From: Burhinus oedicnemus | Taxonomy: Eukaryota; Chordata; Aves; Charadriiformes; Burhinidae | Reading direction: 5' to 3' | NCBI GenBank assembly: GCA_008921705.1 | Contig: VFFE01007669.1 | Span: 7,776,740-7,840,739, forward strand | DNA length: 64,000 bases | Part shown: one piece after another, positions 48,953 to 61,544 of the stretch | Layout: the number at the start of each line of letters is the position of its first letter | Numbering within the stretch: the stretch's first letter is position 1 | The notes under the pieces: model-generated | What the model was told of the DNA's origin: nothing | What the model saw: only the letters and a program-made list of their open reading frames with translations | Database searches by the model: none | Position numbers and translations under genes: made by a program

Positions 48953-49878
48953 GATATTTTTTTTTTAAATATCCATTACACCATTAGCCAGGTTTGGCTT
49001 GGCTTTTGTAAACAGACAGAAGAACTAAATCATTTTATGTTAAATTAGTTAATAGACAGATCCCTGAATATACCAGAACACCACCTACGGATGCACACAG
49101 CATATGTAACTTGCTGTAGAAAGAAGATGCGTTACCATCCTCCACAATAACAAAGTAGATAGGAGCTATAAATACGTATGTTTTTGTAACGTATTTGGGT
49201 TTTTGCTTTTTGTAATTCAGAAGGTGGGAGACTCTAAACAAGTATGGTACAACTCGGAAAGCTGATGCATACGTAACGTGACTGAATTTTACTGCAAAAT
49301 TATGCAGACATGTTCACATACATCCACGCTTACGAGCCTGCAAAGCTTTTTGCATATACCTACTGTCATCCATGACCCCAGAATTGATACGATAACTTTT
49401 AGTACTATGAGCCAAACTGTAAAGCATTCTCTTGCTGAGTCTGCTGAAAATCCAGCTTCCCGGCCGGTTACTAACACCTTTTAATTGACGTTAAGTCCAC
49501 ACACAAATATGTACACTAATCTCTTCCGTAAAGATAACAACCAAGAAAGTCAGTATTCTATGAAAAGCAAAAGATACAAATTTCTGCATTTGACACTTAA
49601 AGAGTAAACTAATGCTGTTAATAAGCTAGCAGGAACTGTAAGCCAGATACGTATATAGGCTTTTATTTTTCTCTTGCAACTTCAACTCCTATCCAGAGCA
49701 GGTGGCAGCTTTCCACTCTGCAGCTGATCAGCTCTTATTCACAGCTAAGTGCGCATGTAAGCAGTGACTCGAAGATTCAGCTTTCCATGTAATTCTCTTT
49801 ACACCGTCCTTTAGGACAGCTAATGTTCTCTAGGTACCTGCACTCGCTGGCACTGCACGCTCCCTAAAACCTTATTCC

Positions 49879-49894
49879 TTTTTTTTTTTTTTTT
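49879..49894. repeat. T16 homopolymer
   Basis: A run of 16 T, followed by a short TA tract. No retroposed body is recognisable next to it. Confidence 0.9.
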
Positions 49895-51190
49895 ATATAT
49901 TTTAATGTAGTTTCTCACACAGTTATAAGGCTAAGATAGACCAGGCCCCATACTCTGTTTAGCAGAAGATTGGTTTACAAAACATTATTTTTGTTATATA
50001 TGTATTTAATAAACAATGAGAAAAAGGAGAAAAATAGGTAGTTTTTAGTGGGACTATTATTGATGATGCTGTACATCGTGATCTTATTTCACAATACGTA
50101 GCTCTTATAGCATCGTTACACCAACCTAGCATGAAAGTACTAAAGGGTATTTTCTTCCATGAATCTAGTTAGTATTAATTAGCACTACATCCACATTTTG
50201 AAAGAGAAACACACACTAAGAAGTAACTTATCATAGCAGGATAACTCACCTGTATCAACTATCAAAATGTAAGAATGGTGATAAACACAAGTCAATCAAT
50301 TCTACGTTGAGATCATTATTCAAGTAAAACCAATATGAAACTCCCTGCGCACTCAAAACTTTTTGATGAGAACCATTAGAAGTTGCTCTTGCTCTTGAAA
50401 TCATCTCTTCATATAAAAACTTCTTTCAGTGATCATCAGATTTTCTTATCATTTCTCTAATCAGCACATGCTGCTGGAAAACTAATTTGGGGAAAAATAC
50501 ATATATATACGCACATACAGATTAAAATACACCTGCTTACTATATATAGATATACTTAAGATTTCAAAGTAAATGATACAGCAACATACAAGAATCTCTT
50601 CATATATTTCATATCCTGTTTGCTAATAAATCACATATTCAGAAACTTTTTTCATGAAAAACAGAAGGGGAAAGAAAATTAATCTGGTTTATTTTAGGAA
50701 ATGTAAAGAAAAGTACGTAACAATGGCTCTGGAATGGCTCCCTCTCTTTCAAGAACGAAGCATTTCAATCTTTGTTGGAAAAACACACCAATACGTTTTG
50801 AAACAGTCAGCTGTGCTTTGTGGCAGAGTGTCTGGTACGAACTGACGTTCACTTTTTATTTTTTTAAGTTGATAGTTATTAGAAAACTATTAATAGGGCA
50901 GGTGAGTGTTCAACCAAGCTACTATAACATTGGCTACTCTACTTTAAATGTTGACAGGGCAACACAGAATAAAAATCCAACAAAAACATCTATGTTGATA
51001 TTCCTTCTTAAAACAGAGATTCAGAAACTAGTCCACCGACATTAAGCGATGTTAAAAAGGAAGATCACAGCTGAGAGTGGATCATAACGTCAGTTAATAG
51101 TGATTAGCTTATTGTAGGGTGTTGCATCCACGTGAGCCACAGAATGAAAGAAGGTCATGATATCATCACTGAACATAAACTATTCATCCT

Positions 51191-51256
51191 AAAAAAAATA
51201 TGTGTATAGTATGTATATATGTATGTGTATATATACATGCACATATGTATACACAG
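51191..51256. repeat. TA/TG-rich imperfect microsatellite
   Basis: About 65 bases of alternating TATG, TATA and CATG units after an A8 run. Likely length-variable. Confidence 0.85.
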
Positions 51257-51336
51257 ATTATATAATGCAGATATATAAAGACATTACAAAGATGGAGAAC
51301 AGAAAAACTTCGCACAAACCACAGAGTAAGAATTGA

Positions 51337-51364
51337 AAGCCTATGAAGAAAAGCCTATGAAGAA
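51337..51364. repeat. 14-bp exact tandem duplication
   Basis: AAGCCTATGAAGAA occurs twice in direct succession (51337-51350, 51351-51364). It looks like a recent slip or fill-in duplication. Confidence 0.9.
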
Positions 51365-52172
51365 AACCTTTCAATCAATTCAAACTGCAACCTATTCATG
51401 GGTAATTCCTGAGCCAAACCGAAAGCTAAAGTTGGCAAATACCAATTTGTTATGAATTATTTGCTCATCCTCACAGAGGTCATCTGAAAAGACCGCACAT
51501 GTAAGTGCTAAGTGAGATGTGTCATCCTGAGATTACCAGGTAGTGGAGTTGTGAGTGCAGTAACTACATTTTCACACCTGTTTTGAACCCCGCATCCAAA
51601 GGTTGCATCATAATGATGGAGCTCTACGAAATTCCCCTTCCTTCTATGTGGTGCCACAAACAGGAGAGATACAAAGAACAAGATTCTGGAAAGAAGCATA
51701 ACGGCATTTTTATTTCTCAAGAGTGTAACTGTAACTACAAACTGATTGCATAAGCTTCCAATTTTTTCAAGGCACAGAACTCTTTCCAAAGCTACTTGTC
51801 CAGTAGTAGAATCAGTAATTATTTCTAGCAGAGAAATAATTATTCAACCAGAGATACTGTTTAAGGGGGGGTAGGAAGACAGAAAGAGAGACATTTATTC
51901 TTTGAACTAAAACGTGCTGCTAAACACAGAACACGTAGGGTATGTTTCAAACCCAGAACAGATTTTATAGCAGAGTTAAATTAAAAATTCTTGAAGTTTT
52001 ATAATGGAAATGCTGACAGACCCTAAAATATAGCGACACTAGTGGGCGTCACTATAATGAAGTGGCATTTAAGATTTTTTTTGCTAGACTTTGATTTCTG
52101 CAAAGGTCACATTTGAATAAAACTCTGTATCAGTAAACCTCATTAAAAGTATTATCTTTGCCAGAAAGGCAC

Positions 52173-52187
52173 TTTTTTTTTTTTTTT
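52173..52187. repeat. T15 homopolymer
   Basis: A run of 15 T in AT-rich DNA. No associated element was recognised. Confidence 0.9.
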
Positions 52188-53128
52188 ACCTAACTTGCAT
52201 AGTTTTAAAGAATAAATTATTGTATATATCAAATCATTTCTCATGTATCACTGTTGATAGAAATCCTCTAAAAGGTAAAAGGAGAATGAAGGACTTCCCT
52301 CTCCAGCTGAATTCCCTGCTGACGGAGCACTGGGGCTGTGACACAGCAGCAAGGGAATCACTCTTGGCTCTTTCCCAAGCTTCTTTTCTCTTTGATTATA
52401 TCCCCACGGGGTGCTTAGGAAGCTTAAATACTACACAGGATTTTAAAGCAAGAGAAGGGAGTGCAAGAGGTTCAACAACAAAAATTCACAATTAGCTTTG
52501 TAGAAAAAGAAACCAGACCTCAGGTCAAACCGACCTCTCATTGTATCTTAACTTGCTAGCTCTGGCTAGACCAGGCAAACCTTAGCTGTGGCAAAAAGAC
52601 ACTGCAAAACAGTTATTTATTTATTATGAGCTGAAATACAGAACGAGCACAATGGGGTAGAAATTTAGAAAAATTCCCTGGTTAGAATCTCATCCCAGGC
52701 TTAAGGAATTCTTACTGCTTCACCTCCTTTACACGGGTATTTGTTAATATATAGCTTCATGGAAAAGTTATTAAAACTTCGTTTTAATTGTATGAACAAC
52801 TGACAGTACTGCCTACAATTAAGGTTGACTAGCATTCCGCCCTGTAAAATTCAGGAAAATGTTGAAGGCGCACACAGGCGTTAGGACCCCAAGTTCCATT
52901 TCCTAAGGGGGTTTCAGCTCTTAGCTGAGCCCACAAAGAGATTTCACTTTGGTGATACGGGACTGCTAAAATGAACATCTATTTTAGGATGAAATCCACA
53001 GCCCTGCGTTACAGTCCTCAGCTCCCTCCCCATCCATGGAAGGAGAGAAGCATCAGGGAATGGAAGCCTAGGAGCTGGTGTGCTGAGCAGGGAGCCTCAC
53101 GGGGCTCACGCAGGGCTTCAGAGGAGTT

Positions 53129-53183
53129 TAAAAAAACAAAACAAAAAAAAAAAAAAAAAAAAAAAAAACCACCATAAAAAACA
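53129..53183 (+). repeat. A-rich tract with A26 core
   Basis: TTTAAAAAAACAAAACA leads into 26 consecutive A (53143-53168) and then a CCACCATAAAAAAC tail. The GC-richer stretch before it (52990-53120) and the poly(A) could suggest a retroposed RNA, but the sequence before it matches nothing I know. Confidence 0.85.
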
Positions 53184-56100
53184 ACTACACAAATTCTGAT
53201 CGGACTCTTCGGTTTCCTATTCTAAGGAATTTAATATCTCATACCAGCTTAGTGGAAAATTAACACTGGCCATTGCTGCTGATGAACTATAGAGCATTTC
53301 AGTTTTTAAAAAGAAGGGATAAAGAATAGAAGAAAGAAAATATTTTAAATTCTGGTCTCCTCTGCATGGAAGATGCACTTTACCTTCAGAACATTCTGCG
53401 CTATTCATTTAGCCAGCCTATGGCACAGACATCCAACTGAATTAGTATAGCCACTGCAATGAAAAATATCTTACTTTCACGCTGGCAACTACAGACTACC
53501 TGATAAACTGCAACGGAACGCACAACAAGCGTTTCCTCTTATCACTTCTGCGTGTGCCACTTCCACAATACGTTCTCAAAAGAGGCAACGCTACAGTTGT
53601 ATGAAAGAAGGATTCACAAATGCAAAACCAGAGTATTTATGAATCAGGTGTGAAAAAGGTATCATATTTATGTATGTTCAATTCAAATTCACTGCATCCA
53701 AAATTATTAAAAAGTGGAGCAGCAAAATTTGCCATTGTATAAATTACCTGAATCTAAAACCTTATGTCTGTCCTTAACTGGCTCGTAACATTGCAGAGTT
53801 CTCCCAGTCAGAGAATTGTGATAAAAGATCATTTTACAATTTATCTTTGCGCATGGAACCTTCATCTGAGCCACATTCAGACGTACAGAACCTTAGTTTT
53901 GTACGGGATGATGGGCTTACAGAAAGCAAAATAAGAAATCACAAGTCTGCAAGATAAGTCAGAGGTCATGAGATTATCTGTTTGCTTAATAAAAGAATGC
54001 ATCGCAGCTATCTGCCTCCCACATTAGTAAGTCCTGACGGTTCTGCAGATTTTGCACAGTACATACCCTTTTATGCTGTCCTAAAGCAGTAATTATATTG
54101 CTCTATGCTCTGCTGTTTTACTTACTGTAAACATCATCGCTCGGTTTTGATCCACTTCCTTTGCAAAACTAAGCTGCTTTTTTCACACGCCGCAGGGGAA
54201 TTCTGTGGACCATATCAAAGCTACTTCGTTAACTGTAAAGGGGTCAAATTCCTCGTTACTCTCTTCTCTCCCGTTCACCCTCGCCCACAAAGAGATGAAA
54301 GTCTGCAGCACTGGGAGCTCACTAAGGACGGACGGTTCTCGATGGTATCAAGAGCAGTCCCGGAGAGCTCAACGGCCGAAGTGCCAGTAGACTTCAGTGA
54401 TAATTAAGAAACCAGCATCTCACTGGATCATACTCAAGAGCCTTCTAAAACGAGTTTCAGAAATCACTAACAGTCCAGAAACCGCATCTAGAAAATTCTT
54501 CTCCACTACGGACATAACTGCAAAAGGAGACTCTGTTATCTTACCCCTATCTCACCCCCTCCATTAGCAGGAGGCTAAAGATTAGCTATATCCCATTTAT
54601 TACCGGTTTGTTGGGTTTTTTAAGTACCCACATTTATGTTTGAGTTCGACACCATTTCCATTTCATCTGCGTGGTATCTAAGTAATTTCAAAATAAAAAT
54701 AATTAACAGTGCTTCCAGAAATATATCCTTTGCTTCACATACGAAATTTTCTGTGCGTATTTTTCCTTTAATGTCTTCGCTTAAAAGGTTCTCTTTTGCA
54801 GCTAGATTCCATCTGTATTAGGCAACTTTTTGTCTTAATTTTTAAAAATTAATCATCATTTGTCTACATGGGCTGAGTGACTTTGCTTTATTATTTCTTG
54901 CTTTTCTTTTGATATATACAATTTCCTATTTTATTTATAATATCTTCTCAATGTTATTAGTTGCATAGAGTATCTATCAAAAAGCATTTTTCAGGGATAG
55001 TTACGGAAAGCCTGTTCCTCTCTCATATTTGCTCTGACTTTCAACTATCTACTTGTGCAAAAGATAACACGAGAGAAAAGAGGTTCTTCTTTCTCCTTTC
55101 CACTCACAAACCCTTTTTATCCTAAATAATATTGCATAGCCCAACAATTTTCTAACTCAGTGCTGAAATCACAAAAATCTCACGATTCACTTAGACCCTT
55201 CGCTGGAAGAAGGAATCGGAAATCGCTTCAATCGAGCGGCAACCATATTAAAAGCAAAAGGCCCATTTCTTATGCCGTGTTATTTCGCTGTGTTGACCAA
55301 GTTAGGGCTAAGCTGGTGCAGGCTGGAGATGCCACTTCAAACTCCGAGCGTCCGCAGAGCAAACAGCCTCACGCAGAGGGATGCTCCGCTGCAGCGCCTG
55401 CTACGGAGCTCGCTGGAGGAAGCCTGCCAGCCCTCAAGCCCCTGCCATTCCGCCACCTGGATGCTTTTAGTGGAAAACCCAGCGAAGGAGGAGAGTAACA
55501 GCTAAAATGTAGTTTAGGAAATTGCTTGCCTCTCCCATGCTAACTACTGGCTTACAAACGAGACCTCGTAACCAACTTTATCACCGGTTCTAGTCAGGAC
55601 AAAGTCAGACAAGTGAGCTCACACCGTTCCCAGGACTGGAGCCACTAATGACTACCCGAGAGGAGGCAGTTGATACCGAGCTCTCACGGGTCTAAGATAA
55701 GGTGTTCAGTGCCGCACCGGGACCACGAAGAGATGGAGAAATCCCACAATGACACGCCAGGCTTCTCTCACATGTGGCAACCTACCTACAACGTGAAGGC
55801 TCCTTGGCTGGCCCAGCTGATGAAATGAGCTGCCAAGCCGTTGAGTGCAGAGCCGGGGCTACAGCTTACACGGTAGCCTGGGAAGAGCTTAAGGACCGAG
55901 ATTTACAGAGGCAAAGGTTTTTCTAAGGAGACACAAGAATCATTTGGACAGTATACATGCCATACATGCCATGCCAGGAGAGAGTGCTCCTCACAGGGAC
56001 ACGCTTCAGCACTAATCAACCCACGAGCAGCATATCCGGACCGCTTTCTGTACCAAAATACCAAATTTCAGCTGTGCCAATATATATCCTTCCCCCTCCC

Positions 56101-58163
56101 CCCTCAAAATCTCTGCCACAAAGAGCCCAGGACCCGGTATTTTCAATAGCATGTATGCTTTGGATTTCCCTGTTTTCTGACAGAGCGAAGAACGACTGCA
56201 GATAATCAATGACAGTCAATAATCCCTACCACTCGCCCTGAGTGAAATTCCGCTATTCCATTAAAAGTGCACATCCTTGTAAATGTTTCCGGATTGCTAC
56301 TGCAACGGAGCTTTTAATAAATTGAGTCTCAATAGCTGTGAATGCTAATAAAAATAATCAATTCGGCACTTAACACTTCAATCACAAGACATATTTTTAG
56401 CCTATTACTGATAGCCATGTTACAAAAACAGTAGTCTGTTATGTTTGATGCTTTTCTTGTGAAACTCATGTAACAGCGCCAGAAACAAGCAAATAGTTTA
56501 AGCATTTTCCTCCTAAATTCTTATTATATCTCAAACTAAAATAATAACACAGAATCTCAGTTAACTTTGGCTCCACTATTATCTTGGTGACTATTCAGTA
56601 CATCAGGCAGGCAACAAAGGTATATGCATTTATTAATTACCTGGATTCTTCTTCAGCAGTGATAACCTCTGCATTTAATTTTTTAGGGGATATTTCACTG
56701 AAACTGTTTACATATCTTCAAATCCAACTTGATGTTTTATTCTATCATGTCTCACCTTTGCTATTGTTTTGTTTCCAGTTTCCCTTCTTGAAAAAAATTC
56801 AAATTGACATGAGAAAGCCACAAGAACCCAAGTACGCTTTTGTTTTCCGGAGGTTTTTTAACTTCTTTTTCCACACATAAATACGCGCATGAATGTGTCG
56901 TTTTAATTAGGAGAGCTTAATACTCAGGAAAGCTAAATTGCCTTGCGCAAGGAGATGACTATTGCAACAACTGTTTACACTCTCTGCAAGCCCAGATGCA
57001 TCTACATCTTGATTCTAACCATAAGCTTAATTATAAGCATGTGACTTGTTGCACTGAAGTCAGATCTGGACAATCCACAGTTTGTCTAACTAGAGAGTTC
57101 AACGTGATGTAGGGTGTTTGAGTTTCATGTAAGAATTTAAAACATATTCTGTAGTACCGGCAGTGCCTAGAATCAATTCCCATTGATTTTAAATTCCTTT
57201 ATGCCTACACATATACTGATGGTCCCCGTCCGACCAGCTCCATGCACAGCTCCTGCTGATCCACAGGGCACACTCAGGCCACAGAGCAGAGCAAGCAGTC
57301 ACTCTCGTTCACAAAAACCCCCTCAGCACCTGGAGGAGGAAAATTTCCTCGAGAAGAAGCAAGTGCTACGGTCAGAACTCGGAGTCTGATGAAGCCCAGT
57401 TGCCCTTGCAAAAAACTTTTTCAAGACAGGCAACTTCCGATGTTTAACTCGCACTTTCGGTTTGAAATTTCTCACGAGAAAAATGCAAAAAAAATCATAT
57501 TTGATTGGAACTGAACAGAAGCTTTGAGGCATTATCTTTCTGCCGCTGACTTACCATGTTCACTTTACATAACGAACCTGAATCCAAACTGAAGAGCTAG
57601 CCTAAGGAACAAAAGCACTACAGCAACCGAATTGCCGAGACGCAGACCCACCTCCTGAAGAAAGCTTTCAAAGGCAGTATTAACGCCTGGTGTTAGGACC
57701 TAGTCCAAACGTCGCTGGGGCCGGAATAGCCACAGCCCTCTCTCTCTCTGCCCGAGGAGCACCACGGGCTCTGCGGCGCCCTGGGAAACTCACCGTCTTC
57801 TGGCCACTTCCGACCGCTAAAGCAGCAGAGCCATGCCTCCGTGGGCACCAGGATCGAGGCCAAAATCCAGAGACTCTTTTGAGAAAGAAGCGAGATTAAT
57901 TATTACAGCGATACTGTCTTCCTCTTCTCTGATATATTTTTTTATTGACTACTCTAAGTGAACAGCTAAAAACAATTGATACTGATATTTTAACCCCTAA
58001 TGAATAAAACCGCAAGGGAAAAAAACTTAAATAACATTACACTAGAAGAGACCTATCTTTTTGGATCTTAAGTTTGCTATTGAATGTGCTGAAGCCATGC
58101 CTGAAATAACTCTTGGTGCACCAGAAGGCCCGAAGCTTCCCAGCAGCGACAAGCTTTCTGAAT

Positions 58164-58195
58164 TACATACATACATACACACATACACACGCACA
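58164..58195. repeat. (CATA)n/(CA)n microsatellite
   Basis: Repeated ACAT/ACAC units over about 32 bases. Confidence 0.9.
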
Positions 58196-58423
58196 AATGC
58201 GTTCCCCCTCTCGCTCCGTCTTGTGGCGTCAGGAGTCTGACTCACAGCCTTTAAGTGCAGTAAGGTCAATGTTCCAGCTCACTAGTATGTTTAGCCACTA
58301 TCCCAGACATTTTAATGTATCTATTAAATTTCCGTTTTATTAACCTTCGCTGAAATGTATAGTAATAACGCTACATCAATTAAAGCGTCCTGGTTCCATA
58401 ACTCCTAGACAAAATTAAAAAAG

Positions 58424-58439
58424 AAAAAAAAAAAAAAAA
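58424..58439 (+). repeat. A16 homopolymer
   Basis: A run of 16 A preceded by AAAATTAAAAAAG. No body of a retroposon was recognised. Confidence 0.9.
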
Positions 58440-60858
58440 GAACGATGCATTTGTGTATTTCCTAAGCATTAGTGTTATCTAAACTGAAAGAACAAGCAAT
58501 CTGAGATCATGACAATGCTCTGAAGACAACGAGAAACTCACAGAGCTGCCTGGTGCAAAGATCTCTGAGGCACAAGCCCGAAGGTACAAAACAGAGAAGA
58601 ACACGCACCAGAAAAGCATGCCGTGAATTGAAGTGGCATTGATATTTCTACCTTACAACAGGTTTATTTTGAAGCAAGTTCTGATACCTTGTTATCAGCG
58701 AGAACAATCTGCGATCACAGTTAGTCAAGTTTTTGCATTAGTTGGAATATGCTGTTTTCTCCAGCGTTACTTTTTTTTACTAATCCTGCAAAAATCTGTT
58801 CTGTGCAAAGAACGACACTGACTAAGGAGACTGGTATTGACATATCTTACACCGGATTTCCAAGGGCACCAAAGTTCCAATTGCTTTAGGAATGCAGGAA
58901 TTCAAGATTCAGTCTGCAGCTTGATATTTGCCGTACCTTAGACACAGCAAACGTCACATTAGGAAACAGTACGTCAGATAATATCATTTATTTTTATTAC
59001 AGTTGGTTACACTTGATTGTCATAATAAACTCCTGTGGCCCACACGCACAAAGCAAATGTTCATTACGTTATGATCAAATCATGGAGTGATGGACATTTT
59101 CTACGCGTTAAGCTTCTGTAAAAGTCTCACCGGCCTACAGTTTATCTAATCTTTGCTCCCTGCTGACTCTGAGAAAGATGGGCTGCTATACAGCAGGGTT
59201 ATTTGCACAAGCCTGTTATTGATCAGCAGAAATGATCTGCGCGGTTTATCTCTGCTGATTTGATTTTTACTGTTCCCCATCCTCGCATAATGAGGACCTC
59301 CAGGCTAATTCTGGTAGATTTTTATCCACTGAAGTCATCACCGTGTCCTAATTCCAAATACTTTTTCTGTTGGTTGGAGTTTAAAGGCACAGCCCGGCAC
59401 GACGATGCTCTGCCCCACAATCCCTCCCAGCAGAACGGCTGGGGCGGGCAGACGGCCCCGCTCCCATCTCTCCTTTTGCAGAAGGACAATGCTGCTAGGG
59501 CACCTCGTCTTGCTTAACCCCCTTTTACCTGCACTAAAGAAAACCTTGCGCAGAGAGCGAAAAGTCAGGAGAATGCTTGCTGCACGTTTCCTTCGTCATT
59601 TACCATGCCTTGAGCTGACCGCAATCTCGGCCTCAGATGAAAAAATACCAGTAAAGGAGTGCTAAGGAGGATGTCAGCTAACGATGTGACAAGAAAGTCT
59701 GGGAATGTATTTCTTCTCCTCTTCATTTTTTTTCTGTGGAGGTATCACCTATTGCAATTGCCAGTCCAGCTAAAATAGAATTTGGACCTGAAAACTGTTT
59801 ATGAAAAGGTACTAGGATTATACAGAATTTATATTGTCAAATTATTACAATTTTCCTTTGGGCGTGAAATTTACCCCACAGAAGGGTGAAAACTCACTGC
59901 TCCTGAGTCTCTCCTTTCCAGAAGAGGGTATGTGAAGGAAAAGGGGGGTTGGATTAGAGGAAAACTGAGAAAAGAAGACAAGAGTTTGTTATGGACAATA
60001 TTCTATCTATAAACTTGCACATACGCCTTGAAATGTTGCCCTTTTAAATATGACTAACAGTATAATATCTGTAACATCTGGAATTATTTATTGATGCATA
60101 ATAATTGTTACTGTTGCTATTTAAAGAACCTCTCTGTAACTTCAGGAAATGGTATACATATGCATAGGACCCCTAAAAAAAATAAGAAAACCGCTTTCTA
60201 AGTTACTGGGAACCTTTGCTGCTGATTTTCCAATCCCAGAGGTAGGCTAGATTTCTGTTTCACCCAATTCCTCTGCCAACAGTCAATATTCCATTTTCTG
60301 CAAACTGTCCAGTAATTCCAGTGCGGTTTCATAACTGATTTCCAAACTGCAACAGGCATTGCAAGGAAGATTTGATTTTACTCAGAATTATCACGTCAAC
60401 AAGTATGAAAAATCAACACATTTATTTCATGTAAAGAAGCTACTTCCAAGAATAATCATGAAAAATCAGAAACTTGACAGGTAATGGTAACTCTAGGTAC
60501 CTCTTTCAGCTCTGAAAGAAACTATAGGGACCATTTAAAGGCATATGCTTGCTGGCTAAGTACTCAAAGAAAGAGTAAAAAAGACTAAAAAATGAAAATT
60601 CCTACAGCAAGTAGAAAAATAAATTATCCCCCTATGACAAGAAAACTTGGCTGAAACATAACAGGTTTAATCAAAGGAGGCCCTAACCCACCCTGCTTCT
60701 CAAAGTCACGTCTCTAATCAAGGGTGCAGCCTCAAGGAGTTTCAAAATTCTCCATTAAAGGAGGTCTCTGCCAAAATGTTACAGACACGTTGCGGTACTG
60801 AGGCCCCGGCCCTTCACCACCACCTCCCCCTCCCCCTGGAATAAACAGCCCATCAAAT

Positions 60859-61503
60859 ATGCTCAAAAGTATGGTAAAGATTAAAAGACCATCCAAATAT
60901 CAAGCGCTTGTTCAAACTGCAAAATACGTACAACTTTCAAATTATAATGAAAGCCGAGAGGGACGTTTCTTAATAATCCTATGGTCAAACTACTTCTCCC
61001 TCTCATGCGCTGAATTTAATCACGATTTAAAAATAAGATATGGAGAATCTCAAGCTACATTTTTTTTTCTTAAAATCATTGGGAAAAAACATTCTAATTT
61101 AACAGGCAACACAGTTTCTGTGTTCTGCTTCATGATCAGCAGCAGCAATCATTCGTACTCGGTGCAACAGAAAACAATTCATGACCTTCAGAGAGATGCA
61201 ATAAGACCAGAATTGATAAAAAAAATTGCAAACTCCCTCCTTTCCTCACACAGGCTGACATTTGTTATACCAAACCTACAAATTCTGAGTTTCACTAAGT
61301 CCTTCACTTTTAAACAGATGCCTCACGACTTCCACAAAGAGCGAGCCAGGGAAGCGAAGCGCCAAGAGCCGGCAAAGCAAACCCTTGTGTGGACACTTGA
61401 GTTCCTGCCGCCGCCGCAGGACGCGCCGGCAGAGCCGTGCTTCTGCATCCTGCACACTGCCGCTCCAGATCATGCCCAGCCAAACACCAAAACCCTCACT
61501 TGA
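60859..61503 (+). other. Unassigned 214-codon open frame followed by poly(A)
   Basis: This is the longest open frame outside the transposons. It starts ATG at 60859 and ends TGA at 61501-61503. It shows no domain, signal peptide or repeat that I recognise. Its composition changes along its length: AT-rich with F/N/K/S in the first two thirds, then GC- and CpG-rich from about 61330 (RAREAKRQEPAKQ, then a Pro-rich LEFLPPPQDAPAEP). An ATTAAA word (61521-61526) and an A16 run (61529-61544) follow within 45 bases, which gives the look of a polyadenylated 3' end. No upstream promoter or splice acceptor stands out, and a phenylalanine run is encoded by a T9 tract. A chance open frame is the most likely reading; a retrocopy or lineage-specific transcript is possible. 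Confidence 0.2.
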
Positions 61504-61528
61504 GGAGTTATTAAAAAAACATTAAATT

Positions 61529-61544
61529 AAAAAAAAAAAAAAAA
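61529..61544 (+). repeat. A16 homopolymer after an ATTAAA word
   Basis: Sixteen A follow ATTAAATT. This could be a genomic A tract or the tail of a retroposed transcript ending with the open frame 60859-61503. Confidence 0.9.

Larger units (their letters stand above)
48953..60858. other. Gene-free stretch
   Basis: No exon or transposon is recognised. It holds homopolymers and microsatellites (listed), an exact 14-bp tandem duplication at 51337-51364, CpG-richer patches at 55160-55500, 57690-57830 and 59380-59470, and a conserved-looking AT-rich segment at 56280-56400. Open frames reach 112 codons (55160-55498) without any known domain. Confidence 0.55.

Noticed and set aside
52990..53183. 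Retroposed mRNA ending in the A26 tract
   Set aside because: The sequence before the A tract matches no gene I know, and no target duplication is visible.
59215..59265. Hairpin with ATCAGCAGA arms as a microRNA precursor
   Set aside because: Only nine paired bases in the arms and a loop of about 20; too short for a pre-miRNA stem.
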